From Pigmentiphaga sp. (GTDB lineage: Bacteria; Pseudomonadota; Gammaproteobacteria; Burkholderiales; Burkholderiaceae_B), in assembly GCA_023228945.1 (NCBI GenBank), contig JALOAI010000032.1, positions 1-47,347 on the forward strand: a stretch of 47,347 nt of DNA, written 5' to 3'. A program made the translations under genes and the position numbers. Positions 9,181 to 17,658 of this stretch are shown one piece after another; positions within the stretch are counted from its first letter, which is position 1, and each line of letters begins with the position of its first letter. The notes beneath the pieces were generated by a model. The model searched no databases. It was not told the DNA's origin and was given only the letters and a program-made list of their open reading frames with translations.

Positions 9181-10011
9181 TCAACGATAGATCGTCGGCA
9201 AAGCCTCGGCCGCGACGGCCTGGCCAAGAATCAGGCCCGCCACTCGCGACAGTTCGGTGGGATCGCCGCTGGCCAGAAAACGATGGCCGGACGCTGCCGC
9301 GGGCCCGGCGTGAAGCGTCCCGTGGGCCTCCAACTGGCGACGAAGTTGCTTCGCCACCGCGGGACCGGTCTCCAGGATGGGGATATCGGGCCCCGCCACC
9401 TGGCGCAGCACCTTCCGCAGGAAGGGAAAATGCGTGCAGCCGAGCACCAGAACATCGGCCCTCGCGGCCAGCAACGGCTCCAGCACCTCGGCCACCGCCC
9501 GCCGGGTGGAGGAACCGTGCAGTTCCCCCCGCTCCACCAGCATCACCCACTCGGGGCAGGGCCGCAGCATGACTTCGGCGGTTTCCGCCTCTCTTGCCAC
9601 CAATTGACGAAAACGCGGGCTGGCCAGCGTACCGGTGGTGGCCAGCACGCCGATGCGGCCGCTGCGGCTCAGGCGCGCCGCCGGCTTCACCGCCGGTTCG
9701 ATGCCGATCACGGGAATGCCGGGATGGCGCTCGCGCAGCTGCGTGATGGCCGCCGCCGTGGCCGTGTTGCACGGCACCACGATGGCCTTGACGCCTTCGC
9801 CGCGAAAATATTCGCCCAGCACTTCGGCGCGCGCCACCACGGCGTGGCGCGACTTCTCGCCATAGGGAACGTGCGCGGTGTCGGCAACATAGATCAGGCG
9901 TTCGGCGGGAAGCTCGGCGCGTACCGCCTGCCAGACGCTCAGGCCGCCCACGCCGGAGTCGTAGAGACCGATCGGTGCCTCGGCGGGCAAAGAGAAATCG
10001 CGGAGAGGCAT
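9181..10011 (-). CDS. murI: Glutamate racemase
   Basis: Makes D-glutamate from L-glutamate for peptidoglycan precursors, in the cytoplasm and without a cofactor. The 276-residue protein shows DSGVGG (18-23), the first catalytic cysteine in VPCNTATA (Cys81), and the second in LGCTHFPFL (Cys192, with His194). The product ends close to the stem-loops at 8958-9120 and is transcribed away from the channel gene at 10048. It is preceded by only 36 bases after that gene's stop, so it probably follows the channel gene in one transcript. The flanking MscS genes make this a cell-wall and osmotic neighbourhood. Confidence 0.95.
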   Translation of the reverse strand: MPLRDFSLPAEAPIGLYDSGVGGLSVWQAVRAELPAERLIYVADTAHVPYGEKSRHAVVARAEVLGEYFRGEGVKAIVVPCNTATAAAITQLRERHPGIPVIGIEPAVKPAARLSRSGRIGVLATTGTLASPRFRQLVAREAETAEVMLRPCPEWVMLVERGELHGSSTRRAVAEVLEPLLAARADVLVLGCTHFPFLRKVLRQVAGPDIPILETGPAVAKQLRRQLEAHGTLHAGPAAASGHRFLASGDPTELSRVAGLILGQAVAAEALPTIYR

Positions 10012-10047
10012 CGCGACAAACGAGAACGAAACGGAGAGAGCGCCAGT

Positions 10048-11994
10048 TTACTTGGCCAGCGTACTGGCCAGAGCGATGCCGCGTTCACGGCAGGCGGCGA
10101 GCGCGCGCTGCATGAGTTCGCGCTGCACCACGGCGCGCCCCCCGTCGGTCGTGCGGATCTGGGCGGTGATGGTGGCGATCGCGCCGTTGACTTGTTCGAC
10201 ACCCAGAATGGTGAGCTCGCCCAGGGTCAGCTCCTTCCACTTGGGGTCCTCGCGCAGATCTCGACCGATTTCGGCCAGCACGGCCAGCAGCGGTGCCGGA
10301 TCGGTGTCGGTAGGCAGGGCCAGGCGGATGACGGCCAGGCCCAGTCCGCGATTGAAGTTGTTCACTGTGGTGACCGCGCTGTAAGGCACCAGAAACAGCG
10401 AGCCGTCGCCGGCCCGCAGGCGCACGGTGCGTAGCGACAAGCCCTCCACCGTTCCCGACACGCCCGCCAGGTTGACCTGGTCGCCCACCTGCATACTGTT
10501 CTCGAGCAGGAGGAACAGCCCGGTCATGAAATCCTGGACCAGCTTTTGCGAACCGAAACCGATGGCCAGGCCGAAGATGCTGGCGCTGGCCAGCAGCGGC
10601 GTGGTGTTGACCCCCAATTGGCTGAGCGCCGTGAGCAGCACGACCAGGCCGATCGCCAGCAGCAGCAGAATCCGGATGATGGGCACCAGGGTGCGCAGGC
10701 GTGCCGCGCGTTGCGTATCACCGGCGAGCGTCCAGCGCCGGACCCGGCTTTGCAGGGCCAGCGACAAGCCTTCCCAGGCGACGATGGCGGCCACGATGGC
10801 CAGCGCGATGGTGATGACGGCACTGAACAAACGGCCGCCCAGCGAGCCGGGGCGCAGGGCTTCCGCCACCGGTAAGCCCCAGGCGTAAAGCATGCCCACC
10901 AGGGTGGCGGCGATGATGCCGCTCAGGATGAAGCCCCGCAGCAAACGGCGGTAGCGGTGCAGATGCTGGGCGGGGATGGCGGCCAGAACGGGATCGAGCT
11001 GAGCTTCCCAGCGCTCGAGCAGGCCGGCGATGGCGATCCATAGCATGCGGGCCAGCAGCAGCACCAGCGCGGTCCGGCCGGCCACATTGGCGGCGCGGAC
11101 CAGGCCATCGGTGGCACTGAAGGTCCAGGTGAGCCAGAACAGGACGAGCAGCAAGGTGGCCAGGCCGGGCCAGATCTGGGCCAGCCACAGCCGCCACTGC
11201 GTCCATCGCCCATCTTGCCTGGCGCCGCCCGTCAGCCAGGCGCGCGTGTTGGGCCGCATTTGCCAGACGAGGACGATCAGCCAGAGGTGGACGAGAAGCC
11301 CGACCACCTTGGTGCACAACGTGACCAGGTTGGCCGGCGCGCCCAGCACATCGATGACGCCGGCCCCACCCAGGCCGACGGCCATGAGCACCAGAATGCC
11401 GGTAAGCGCGCGATTCAGCGTGAGGGCGGAGGCATCGCCGAGGGGCAGCAGCCGGACTTCGGCATGGCGTGGCGCCAGCGCCAGGTTGGCCAGCACCAAT
11501 CCCGCGGCGGCCAGCAGCCACGCCTGCGCGGCGGGATACGCCAGGCGGTCGACCATGGCCGTGGCCAGCCAGGCCACCTGGGCCTGCAGGACGGAGAGCA
11601 CGACCAGGGCGGCCAGCCACGGCAGGGCGTGCAGTACACCGTTGGCCAGCGCATAAGGCAGTCGCCAGAACGCCAGAGCGCCCTGGCCCGCCGCCGGAGT
11701 CTCGGCCAGCCGCATGGCGTGGGAATACAGGATGTGGCGCGGCCGCCGCAGCAGCCGCGCCAGCAAGGTTTGTGCGACCAGGGCCAGCGCCAGCAGGGTT
11801 GCCAGCGCCAGCAGCGCTTGGCGGACTTCGCCGGCGGCCGGGCCGGCGATCGTTTGCCACCACACCGCCGCCTGGCCGGACTCCAGCGGATCGATCGCCA
11901 CCGCATGCCACTGACGGGCAAGATCTGCCTGCCAGCGCTGCGCCCAGGCAAAAACCTGAGCGAGCAAACCATCGCTGGCCAAGGGGTCAGTCAT
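10048..11994 (-). CDS. MscS-family mechanosensitive channel, second copy
   Basis: A 648-residue inner-membrane protein with many hydrophobic segments in the first 400 residues and a C-terminal MscS domain (FGLAIGFGSQKLVQDFMTG, then VNLAGVSGTVEGLSLRTVRLR and VPYSAVTTVNNF). It is predicted to be a tension-gated channel; substrate selectivity cannot be read. The open frame runs upstream into the 78-bp repeats, but the ATG at 11994 (MTDPLASDG) is the sensible start because upstream codons only translate repeat DNA. It lies downstream of livF on the same strand, separated by the repeat array, and is followed closely by murI. The pore region resembles that of the gene at 6359-8881, so the two are paralogues. 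Confidence 0.87.
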   Translation of the reverse strand: MTDPLASDGLLAQVFAWAQRWQADLARQWHAVAIDPLESGQAAVWWQTIAGPAAGEVRQALLALATLLALALVAQTLLARLLRRPRHILYSHAMRLAETPAAGQGALAFWRLPYALANGVLHALPWLAALVVLSVLQAQVAWLATAMVDRLAYPAAQAWLLAAAGLVLANLALAPRHAEVRLLPLGDASALTLNRALTGILVLMAVGLGGAGVIDVLGAPANLVTLCTKVVGLLVHLWLIVLVWQMRPNTRAWLTGGARQDGRWTQWRLWLAQIWPGLATLLLVLFWLTWTFSATDGLVRAANVAGRTALVLLLARMLWIAIAGLLERWEAQLDPVLAAIPAQHLHRYRRLLRGFILSGIIAATLVGMLYAWGLPVAEALRPGSLGGRLFSAVITIALAIVAAIVAWEGLSLALQSRVRRWTLAGDTQRAARLRTLVPIIRILLLLAIGLVVLLTALSQLGVNTTPLLASASIFGLAIGFGSQKLVQDFMTGLFLLLENSMQVGDQVNLAGVSGTVEGLSLRTVRLRAGDGSLFLVPYSAVTTVNNFNRGLGLAVIRLALPTDTDPAPLLAVLAEIGRDLREDPKWKELTLGELTILGVEQVNGAIATITAQIRTTDGGRAVVQRELMQRALAACRERGIALASTLAK

Positions 11995-12000
11995 CAGCCG

Positions 12001-12207
12001 CCCTGGGAGGCAGCGAACGCACTGAGCGTGGGCGCGTCGCCACCTCAGCCTCCGCCCGGCCGCCCGAAGGAGGCTGAAGCCCCCCCGGGGGGCAGCGAAC
12101 ACAGTGAGCGTGGGGGCTGTTCCACCTTTCCGCCCGGCCGCCCGAAGGAGGCTGAAGCCCCCCCGGGGGGCAGCGAACACAGTGAGCGTGGGGGCTGTTT
12201 CATTTCA
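12001..12207. repeat. Tandem 78-bp intergenic repeats (two full units plus one partial)
   Basis: Two near-identical units run 12052-12129 and 12130-12207. A degenerate partial unit precedes them at 12001-12051. Each full unit contains GAAGCCCCCCCGGGGGGC, then CAGCGAACACAGTGAGCG and TGGGGGCTGTT. AGCCCCC can pair with GGGGGCT, giving a stem-loop. The array begins exactly at the livF stop and ends just before the start of the channel gene at 11994, so it fills the whole intergenic space. Its core matches, on the opposite strand, the repeats at 34642-34884. Confidence 0.9.
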
Positions 12208-12924
12208 GACTCCGAGGTAGCCGCTCAGGGTCTCGGGCTCCCGCTCCAGCTCGGCGGCGGAGCCGGCCAGGACCAGCCGGCCTTTTTCCATCACCACCAG
12301 GCGATCGGAGTTGGCCATGACGGTGCGGTAGTTGCGATCGACCACCAGCGTGGCCAGCCCCGTTCTACGGATTTCGCCGATCACGCGCCAGATCTCGGCC
12401 ACGATGAGCGGCGCCAGGCCCTCGGTGGCCTCATCGAGGATGATCGCATCGGGATTGGTCATCAGCGCGCGGCCGATCGAGAGCATTTGCTGCTCGCCGC
12501 CCGATAACTGGTTGCCCAGGTTCTCCAGGCGCTCGCTCAAGCGTGGAAACGTGGCCATGATGCGATCGTAGGTCCAATCGACTTGCCCCTGGGAGCCGGC
12601 GCGGGCCGACATCAGCAGATTCTCGCGGACGGTGAGGGTCGGGAAAATGCCGCGGCCTTCGGGCACGTAGGCGATCCCCAGCTTGGCCACCTGGTAGGGC
12701 TTGCCTTTGGAGAGATCCCGGCCCTGGACGCGGATGCTGCCGCGTCGTTGCGTGACGTGGCCGAGCAGGGTCCGGATCAGGGTGGACTTGCCCATGCCGT
12801 TGCGGCCCAGCAGGCCGACCGTCTCGCCGCGCCGCAGGGAAAAGTCGATGCCATGCAGGATATGGCTGCTGCCGTACCAGGCATGGATACCTTGGGCGTC
12901 GATGAGAAGTTCGGAGTTCGTCAT
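12205..12924 (-). CDS. livF: Branched-chain-type ABC transporter ATP-binding protein LivF
   Basis: One of the two ATPases of a branched-chain amino acid family (HAAT) importer, acting on the inner face of the membrane. Walker A GRNGMGKS is at 40-47, the signature LSGGEQQ at 140-146, and Walker B IILDEATEG at 161-169 with catalytic Glu165. The length of 239 is normal. It is the last gene of the operon that starts at the benzoate-CoA ligase and follows livG after 42 bases. The context suggests the transported substrate is an aromatic acid rather than an amino acid. Confidence 0.93.
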   Translation of the reverse strand: MTNSELLIDAQGIHAWYGSSHILHGIDFSLRRGETVGLLGRNGMGKSTLIRTLLGHVTQRRGSIRVQGRDLSKGKPYQVAKLGIAYVPEGRGIFPTLTVRENLLMSARAGSQGQVDWTYDRIMATFPRLSERLENLGNQLSGGEQQMLSIGRALMTNPDAIILDEATEGLAPLIVAEIWRVIGEIRRTGLATLVVDRNYRTVMANSDRLVVMEKGRLVLAGSAAELEREPETLSGYLGV

Positions 12925-12966
12925 TCTGGTTTTCCAGCGCGCCTCAGCGCGTAGGGGAAGCTTTCA

Positions 12967-13713
12967 TCAGTGTTCGCCGAGATAGGCATTCTGGACGTCG
13001 GGATTGCTGCGCACGGCGTCTGGCTGGCCAGAGGCCAGGACGGTGCCATTGACCATGACCGTGATGCGGTCGGCAACGGCAAAGACGGCGTCCATGTCGT
13101 GCTCCACCAGCAAAATCGCATGATCGGCCCGCAAGGCGCGCAGCAATTCCAGCATGCGCTCGGATTCCTCGGCGCCCATGCCAGCCAGGGGCTCGTCGAG
13201 CAGCAAAACCTTGGGCTGGGTGGCCAGGCACATCGCGACTTCGAGCTGGCGCTTCTGGCCGTGCGACAGCGCGGATGCCGGCAGATGGCCGACCCGCGTG
13301 AGCCCGGCGCGGTCGAGGGCGTGCGCGGCACGCTCGCTGCTTTGCGCGCAATGATCGGCATTCTCCCAGAAGCGCCAGGGCCGTTGGCGGAGCGCCTGGG
13401 CCGCGAGCCGGCAGTTCTCGAAGACGGAGAGGGGGAGGAAAACGTTGTTGCGCTGATAGCTGCGTCCCAGGCCGGCCAGGGCCCGGCGCGGCTGGGGTGC
13501 GCCGGTGACGTCGTTGCCAGCCAGCCAGACGCGGCCCTTGGTCAGCGGCAACTCGCCGGACAACAGGTTGATGACGGTGGATTTGCCGGCGCCGTTGGTG
13601 CCGATCACGGCGTGGATCTGGCTGCGGTCGAGATCGAGCGAAACGTTCTCGACCGCCCGCAGTGCGCCGAAGTAGCGGCACAGGCCTTCGGCCTTGAGCA
13701 GGGTTTCGGTCAT
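12967..13713 (-). CDS. livG: Branched-chain-type ABC transporter ATP-binding protein LivG
   Basis: Partner ATPase to LivF. The 248-residue protein has Walker A GTNGAGKS (38-45), a signature reading LSHGQKRQLE (His replaces the usual Gly in LSGG) and Walker B VLLLDEPLAGMG. The frame is open well upstream inside livM, but the ATG at 13713 overlaps the livM stop in an ATGA and gives the family-typical N-terminus MTETLLKAEGLCRYFGALRA. The overlap indicates translational coupling with livM. Substrate assignment rests only on operon context. Confidence 0.93.
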   Translation of the reverse strand: MTETLLKAEGLCRYFGALRAVENVSLDLDRSQIHAVIGTNGAGKSTVINLLSGELPLTKGRVWLAGNDVTGAPQPRRALAGLGRSYQRNNVFLPLSVFENCRLAAQALRQRPWRFWENADHCAQSSERAAHALDRAGLTRVGHLPASALSHGQKRQLEVAMCLATQPKVLLLDEPLAGMGAEESERMLELLRALRADHAILLVEHDMDAVFAVADRITVMVNGTVLASGQPDAVRSNPDVQNAYLGEH

Positions 13714-14720
13714 GGTGTCGCGTCCTTGGATGCCGGTTTGTCGCCGCCGCGCGCGCTGCGCGTATGCCAGACGCGCAGCAGATCGCGCAGGCCCCCGACC
13801 AGGCCGTTGGGCATCAGCACGACCACGGCGATGATGGTCAGGCCCAGCAGGAGGGTCCAGTGCTCGGAGATATCCTGGTACCACTCGCCCAGCATGACGA
13901 AGGCGAAGGCGCCAACCACCGCGCCGGCCATGCTGCCCAGGCCGCCCAGGATGATCATCATCAGGGCGTCGCCCGATTTGTGCCACGACGCCAATTCGGG
14001 ATTGACGAACCCGTATTGGATGGCGAAAAGACAGCCCGCGAGCCCTGCAAAGGCGCCGCCGATGACGAAGCTGGCGATCTTGTAGCGCACGGTGGCGAAG
14101 CCGGTGGCGCGCATGCGTTGCTCGTTGTGCTTGATGCCGATGAAAGCGTGGCCGAGGCGCGAACGCAGGATGAGGTGGAGCAGGCCCAGAGTGATGGCCA
14201 GCAGGGCCAGCACGAACCAATAGAACTGCGCGGAGTTCTCGAGATCGACGAACTGCCAGCCGAACAGCGAGAACTCGGGACGCATGTAGATATAGGTGCC
14301 ATCGCTGCCGCCGAAGAACGGCACATCATGGAAGATGAAGTACACCAGTTGCGCGAAGGCCAGGGTGACCATGATGAAGTAGATCCCCCGGGTGCGCATC
14401 ACCAGCGCACCAATGACGAGTGCCAGCAGCGCGGCGGCCGCCATGGACCCGAGCAGGATCCACCAGCCGTTGGCGACTTCATACTCCGGGGTGAGGACGT
14501 ACACCATGTAGGCCGCGGCACTGAAGAAGGCGGCATGGCCCAGGCTCACCAGGCCGGTGTAGCCCACCAGCAGTTGCAGGCTCATGGCGAAGATGCCATA
14601 GACCAGGATCTTGGTGGCTAGGCTGAGGTAGTAGGTGCCGCTCCAGGGTTCGGGCGCGAAGGGCAACAGGGCGATCAGGCCCAGGGCGATCAACCAGGCC
14701 CAGAAGGTTTTGGTGGTCAT
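13710..14720 (-). CDS. livM: Branched-chain-type ABC transporter permease LivM
   Basis: Inner-membrane permease of 336 residues with about eight to ten hydrophobic segments. Typical motifs are LLVGYTGLVSLGHAAFFSAAAY near 50-70 and ILGGLGSMAGAVVGAFAFV near 255-275. It pairs with LivH to form the translocation pore. It ends with a charged tail (GGDKPASKD) and overlaps livG by four bases. It starts four bases after the livH stop, so the permeases are tightly coupled. Confidence 0.93.
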   Translation of the reverse strand: MTTKTFWAWLIALGLIALLPFAPEPWSGTYYLSLATKILVYGIFAMSLQLLVGYTGLVSLGHAAFFSAAAYMVYVLTPEYEVANGWWILLGSMAAAALLALVIGALVMRTRGIYFIMVTLAFAQLVYFIFHDVPFFGGSDGTYIYMRPEFSLFGWQFVDLENSAQFYWFVLALLAITLGLLHLILRSRLGHAFIGIKHNEQRMRATGFATVRYKIASFVIGGAFAGLAGCLFAIQYGFVNPELASWHKSGDALMMIILGGLGSMAGAVVGAFAFVMLGEWYQDISEHWTLLLGLTIIAVVVLMPNGLVGGLRDLLRVWHTRSARGGDKPASKDATP

Positions 14721-14724
14721 GGGT

Positions 14725-15594
14725 CTAGCTGCCTTGTTTGAACAAGCCTTCGGGTTTCCAGAGAAGGACGATCGCCATCAGGACGTAGATCAGGGCGCCC
14801 GCGCCTTCCTGCCAGAACACCTTGCCGAAGGTATCGACGAAGCCGATCAGCAAGGCGGCCACGAAGGCCCCCTTGACGGATCCGATACCGCCGATTACCA
14901 CGACGACGAAGCTGAGAATGAGGACCGAGTTGCCCATGCCGGGATAGACCGATGACGTGGGAGCCGCGAGCATCCCGGCCAGGATGGCGAGCGCCACGCC
15001 ACCCGCAAACACGAAACGATACAGCAGGGAAATGTTGATCCCCAGCGATTGCACCATTTCGCGGTTGGTGGCACCCGCACGTACCATCATGCCGATGCGG
15101 GTCTTCTTGATCATGAAATACATGCCCACGGCCACCAGCACGCAGATTCCCGACATGAACAGCCGATAGATCGGATAGGTCATGTCGTTGCCGATGGGTA
15201 TTGTGCCCGTGAGCCAGGCAGGCACGGCCACGCCGTAGACTTCGTCGCCCACCAGGATGCTGCGCAGCTCTTCGAAGACGAGGATCAGGCCGTAGGTCAT
15301 GAGCACCTGCAACAGGTGCTCGCGCTCGTAGAGGAAGCTGAAGAAGCCCCATTCGAGCAGATAGCCGAAGATCACAGCGAAGATCAGGCCCAGAAGGATG
15401 GTGAGCGCGAAGTTGCCCGTGAGTGACGCCAGCGTGAAGGCCATGTAGGCCCCGATCATGTAGAAGCTGCCATGGGCGAGATTGATCACGCCCATGATGC
15501 CGAAGATCAGGGTCAGGCCGCTGGCCACCAGAAACAGCAGCAGTCCGTACTGCACGCTGTTCAGGCATTGGATCAGGAAGGTGGTCAGGTCCAT
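14725..15594 (-). CDS. livH: Branched-chain-type ABC transporter permease LivH
   Basis: Inner-membrane permease of 289 residues with repeated hydrophobic segments. The family motif LTLIFGIMGVINLAHGSFYMIGAY is near 27-50 and VVVVIGGIGSVKGAFVAALLIG is near 233-254. It works with LivM, LivG, LivF and the binding protein encoded just upstream (12-base gap to the livK stop). Its place in an operon headed by benzoate-CoA ligase suggests uptake of benzoate or a related carboxylate, an inference from context only. Confidence 0.93.
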   Translation of the reverse strand: MDLTTFLIQCLNSVQYGLLLFLVASGLTLIFGIMGVINLAHGSFYMIGAYMAFTLASLTGNFALTILLGLIFAVIFGYLLEWGFFSFLYEREHLLQVLMTYGLILVFEELRSILVGDEVYGVAVPAWLTGTIPIGNDMTYPIYRLFMSGICVLVAVGMYFMIKKTRIGMMVRAGATNREMVQSLGINISLLYRFVFAGGVALAILAGMLAAPTSSVYPGMGNSVLILSFVVVVIGGIGSVKGAFVAALLIGFVDTFGKVFWQEGAGALIYVLMAIVLLWKPEGLFKQGS

Positions 15595-15606
15595 GCTGGG
15601 TCCGCT

Positions 15607-16788
15607 TTACTTCAGGCGGCAGCCGCGCGCCGGGTCGCCCAGTTGGGCCACGGCCACTCCCTGGTAGGCGTTGATGCCGTTCTCGACCTTGCGCAGGTAG
15701 AGATCATGCACCGGGTTGTGCGATGGCGAGAGGGTCAGCTTGCCGCGCGGACTGTCGTAGGTGGCGCTGCTCATGCCCTTGACCACGGCATCACGGTTGC
15801 TGAAGTCGCCCTTGGCTTCCTTCAGGCCGGCATGCAGCATCTGCGCCGCGTCGTAGCCCTGCACCGAGTAGACGTCGGGTGCGCGGTTGAACTTCTTCTC
15901 GTAGGCCTCGCGGAAGGATTTGTCCTTGGCCAGGTCGAGGTCGTCGGCGTAGTGCAGGGTGGTGTAGAGGCCTTCGGCGGCCTTGCCTTGCGCCTGCAGC
16001 GTGCCGTCGGTGATGAAGCCGGCGCCGTACAGCGAGATGTTGTCCTTCAGGCCCGCCGCGGCGTAGTCGAGCACGAATTTGACCGCGCCGCCGCCGGCGA
16101 AGAAGGTGTAGACCGCATCGGGCTTGAGGCTGGCGATCTCGGTGAGCAGCGCCTGGAACTCGACGTCGGGGAAGGGCACGGTGAGGTTGCGGACGACTTT
16201 GCCACCGCCTTCCTCGAATCCTTCGGTGAAGCCCTGGACGGATTCATCGCCGGCGGCGTACTTCCAGGTGACGGTGACGGCCGTTTTGTGGCCGAACTTG
16301 TCGGCGGCGACTTTGCCCATGGCGTAGCCGGGCTGCCAGTTGCTGAAGGAGCTGCGAAAGATGTTGTTGGAGCACAGCGGGCCGGTGATGGCCATGGCGC
16401 CGGCGTTGGGGATGATCAGCAGGGTGTCGGTGTCGTTGGCGACCTTGGCCATCGCCATGGCCACGCCCGAATGCACCGTGCCCACCATCACGTCGACCTT
16501 GTCGCGGTTGACCAGGCGGTTGGCGTTCTCGGGGCCCTTGGAGGGGTTGGATTCGTCATCGAGCCGAACGTATTCGATCTTGACGCCGTCGAGGGTGCCG
16601 CCCTGCTCGTCGATGTAGAGCTGGAAGCCCTGGTCGATGTTGTTGCCGAGATCGGCATAGGTGCCGGAATACGGCAACATCATGCCGACCTTGACGCTAT
16701 CCTGGGCGGCCTGGGCGATACCGTGGGCCGACAGGGCCAGCGAGATGCTGCCGAGCAGCGACAATGCTTGTTGGGTGATACGACGCAT
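15607..16788 (-). CDS. livK: Periplasmic substrate-binding protein of the Liv-type transporter
   Basis: A 393-residue type I periplasmic binding protein. A Sec signal peptide with a hydrophobic core (LLGSISLALSA) ends near AQAA, around residue 28. The mature part starts DSVKVGMMLPYSGTYADLG, the usual beginning of Liv-type receptors. Domains alternate as expected, with VMVGTVHSGVAMAMAKVA around 100. It is likely to bind an aromatic or other carboxylic acid given the ligase and hydrolase upstream. I could not read specificity from the sequence; amino acids remain possible. It precedes livH by 12 bases and follows the hydrolase by 42. Confidence 0.9.
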   Translation of the reverse strand: MRRITQQALSLLGSISLALSAHGIAQAAQDSVKVGMMLPYSGTYADLGNNIDQGFQLYIDEQGGTLDGVKIEYVRLDDESNPSKGPENANRLVNRDKVDVMVGTVHSGVAMAMAKVANDTDTLLIIPNAGAMAITGPLCSNNIFRSSFSNWQPGYAMGKVAADKFGHKTAVTVTWKYAAGDESVQGFTEGFEEGGGKVVRNLTVPFPDVEFQALLTEIASLKPDAVYTFFAGGGAVKFVLDYAAAGLKDNISLYGAGFITDGTLQAQGKAAEGLYTTLHYADDLDLAKDKSFREAYEKKFNRAPDVYSVQGYDAAQMLHAGLKEAKGDFSNRDAVVKGMSSATYDSPRGKLTLSPSHNPVHDLYLRKVENGINAYQGVAVAQLGDPARGCRLK

Positions 16789-16830
16789 GATGGATGTCTC
16801 CGTATGGGTATCGTCAGTGGGAATGCCGGC

Positions 16831-17658
16831 TCATCCGGCGGGATGGCGCGCGGCCGACAGGAAGTCGGCGACGGCCTGGATCAAAGCCTCGGGCTGATCA
16901 CGGTGGGGAGAATGTCCGCACCGTTCCAGCTTGAGGAGTCGGGTCTGGGGCGCCAGGCGCGCAATGGTATCGATCTGCGCCAGGGTGCCGTATTCGTCGT
17001 CGCGGCCCTGCACCGCCAGCAGCGGGCAGCGCACACGGGCGATCTCGCATTCGAGATTCCAGGCCTTGAAGGCCGGATCGAGCCAGACGCGGTTCCAGCC
17101 CCAGAAGGCGGAATCCGGGTCGGCATGATAGCGCGCCAGTTTGCCGCGCAGATCGGTGGTCAGGTAGGCTTGGCGCGCCACCTCGATGCTGGCCACCGTG
17201 ATGTCTTCGACGAAGATGTGCGGCGCGGCCGCGATCACGCCCGCCACCCGGTCGGGGTAGGCGCTGGCGAACAGCAGGGCGATCGAGGCGCCGTCGCTAT
17301 GGCCGAACAGCCAGGGCGGGGTGCTTTGGGTGTCGAGGCCGATGGCGGCAAAGAAGGCCGGCAGGAAATTCCGCGCCTGCCGATGCATGAAGTCCACGGG
17401 CCAATGAACTTCGGGCGGCCGCGGCGATGAGCGGCCGTAGCCCCACCGCGAGAGCACCAGGCCGCGGCAGCCGGCGGCACAGGCCTGGCGATGGGGAAAG
17501 TCTTTCCAGAGCTCCAGCGAACCCAGCCCTTCGTGCAGGAACACCATGACCGGCGCCTGCGGCGAGGCCTCGCCCACCCAGGCGTATTCGATCTGGTGCC
17601 GATGGCCGCTCCAGGCGACCTCGGCAAAACGGACGTCGGTGGCGCTGGCGTGGATCAT
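16831..17658 (-). CDS. Alpha/beta hydrolase in the benzoate-CoA ligase operon
   Basis: A 275-residue alpha/beta-hydrolase-fold protein without a signal peptide. The nucleophile elbow is GHSDGAS (Ser121), the acid is in QGRDDEYGT (Asp220 or Asp221) and the general base is His249 in CGHSPH. The oxyanion region is FLHEGLGS near 40-47. It overlaps the ligase stop by four bases, so it is co-translated with it. Hydrolases of this type often accompany box-pathway benzoate clusters and may act on a CoA ester or a ring-cleavage lactone, but the substrate is not established by anything visible here. Confidence 0.85.
   Translation of the reverse strand: MIHASATDVRFAEVAWSGHRHQIEYAWVGEASPQAPVMVFLHEGLGSLELWKDFPHRQACAAGCRGLVLSRWGYGRSSPRPPEVHWPVDFMHRQARNFLPAFFAAIGLDTQSTPPWLFGHSDGASIALLFASAYPDRVAGVIAAAPHIFVEDITVASIEVARQAYLTTDLRGKLARYHADPDSAFWGWNRVWLDPAFKAWNLECEIARVRCPLLAVQGRDDEYGTLAQIDTIARLAPQTRLLKLERCGHSPHRDQPEALIQAVADFLSAARHPAG

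Noticed and set aside
11995..12180. N-terminal extension of the second MscS gene into the repeats
   Set aside because: The added residues are translations of the 78-bp repeats (AAPRGGFSLLRAAGR twice) and do not belong to the protein.
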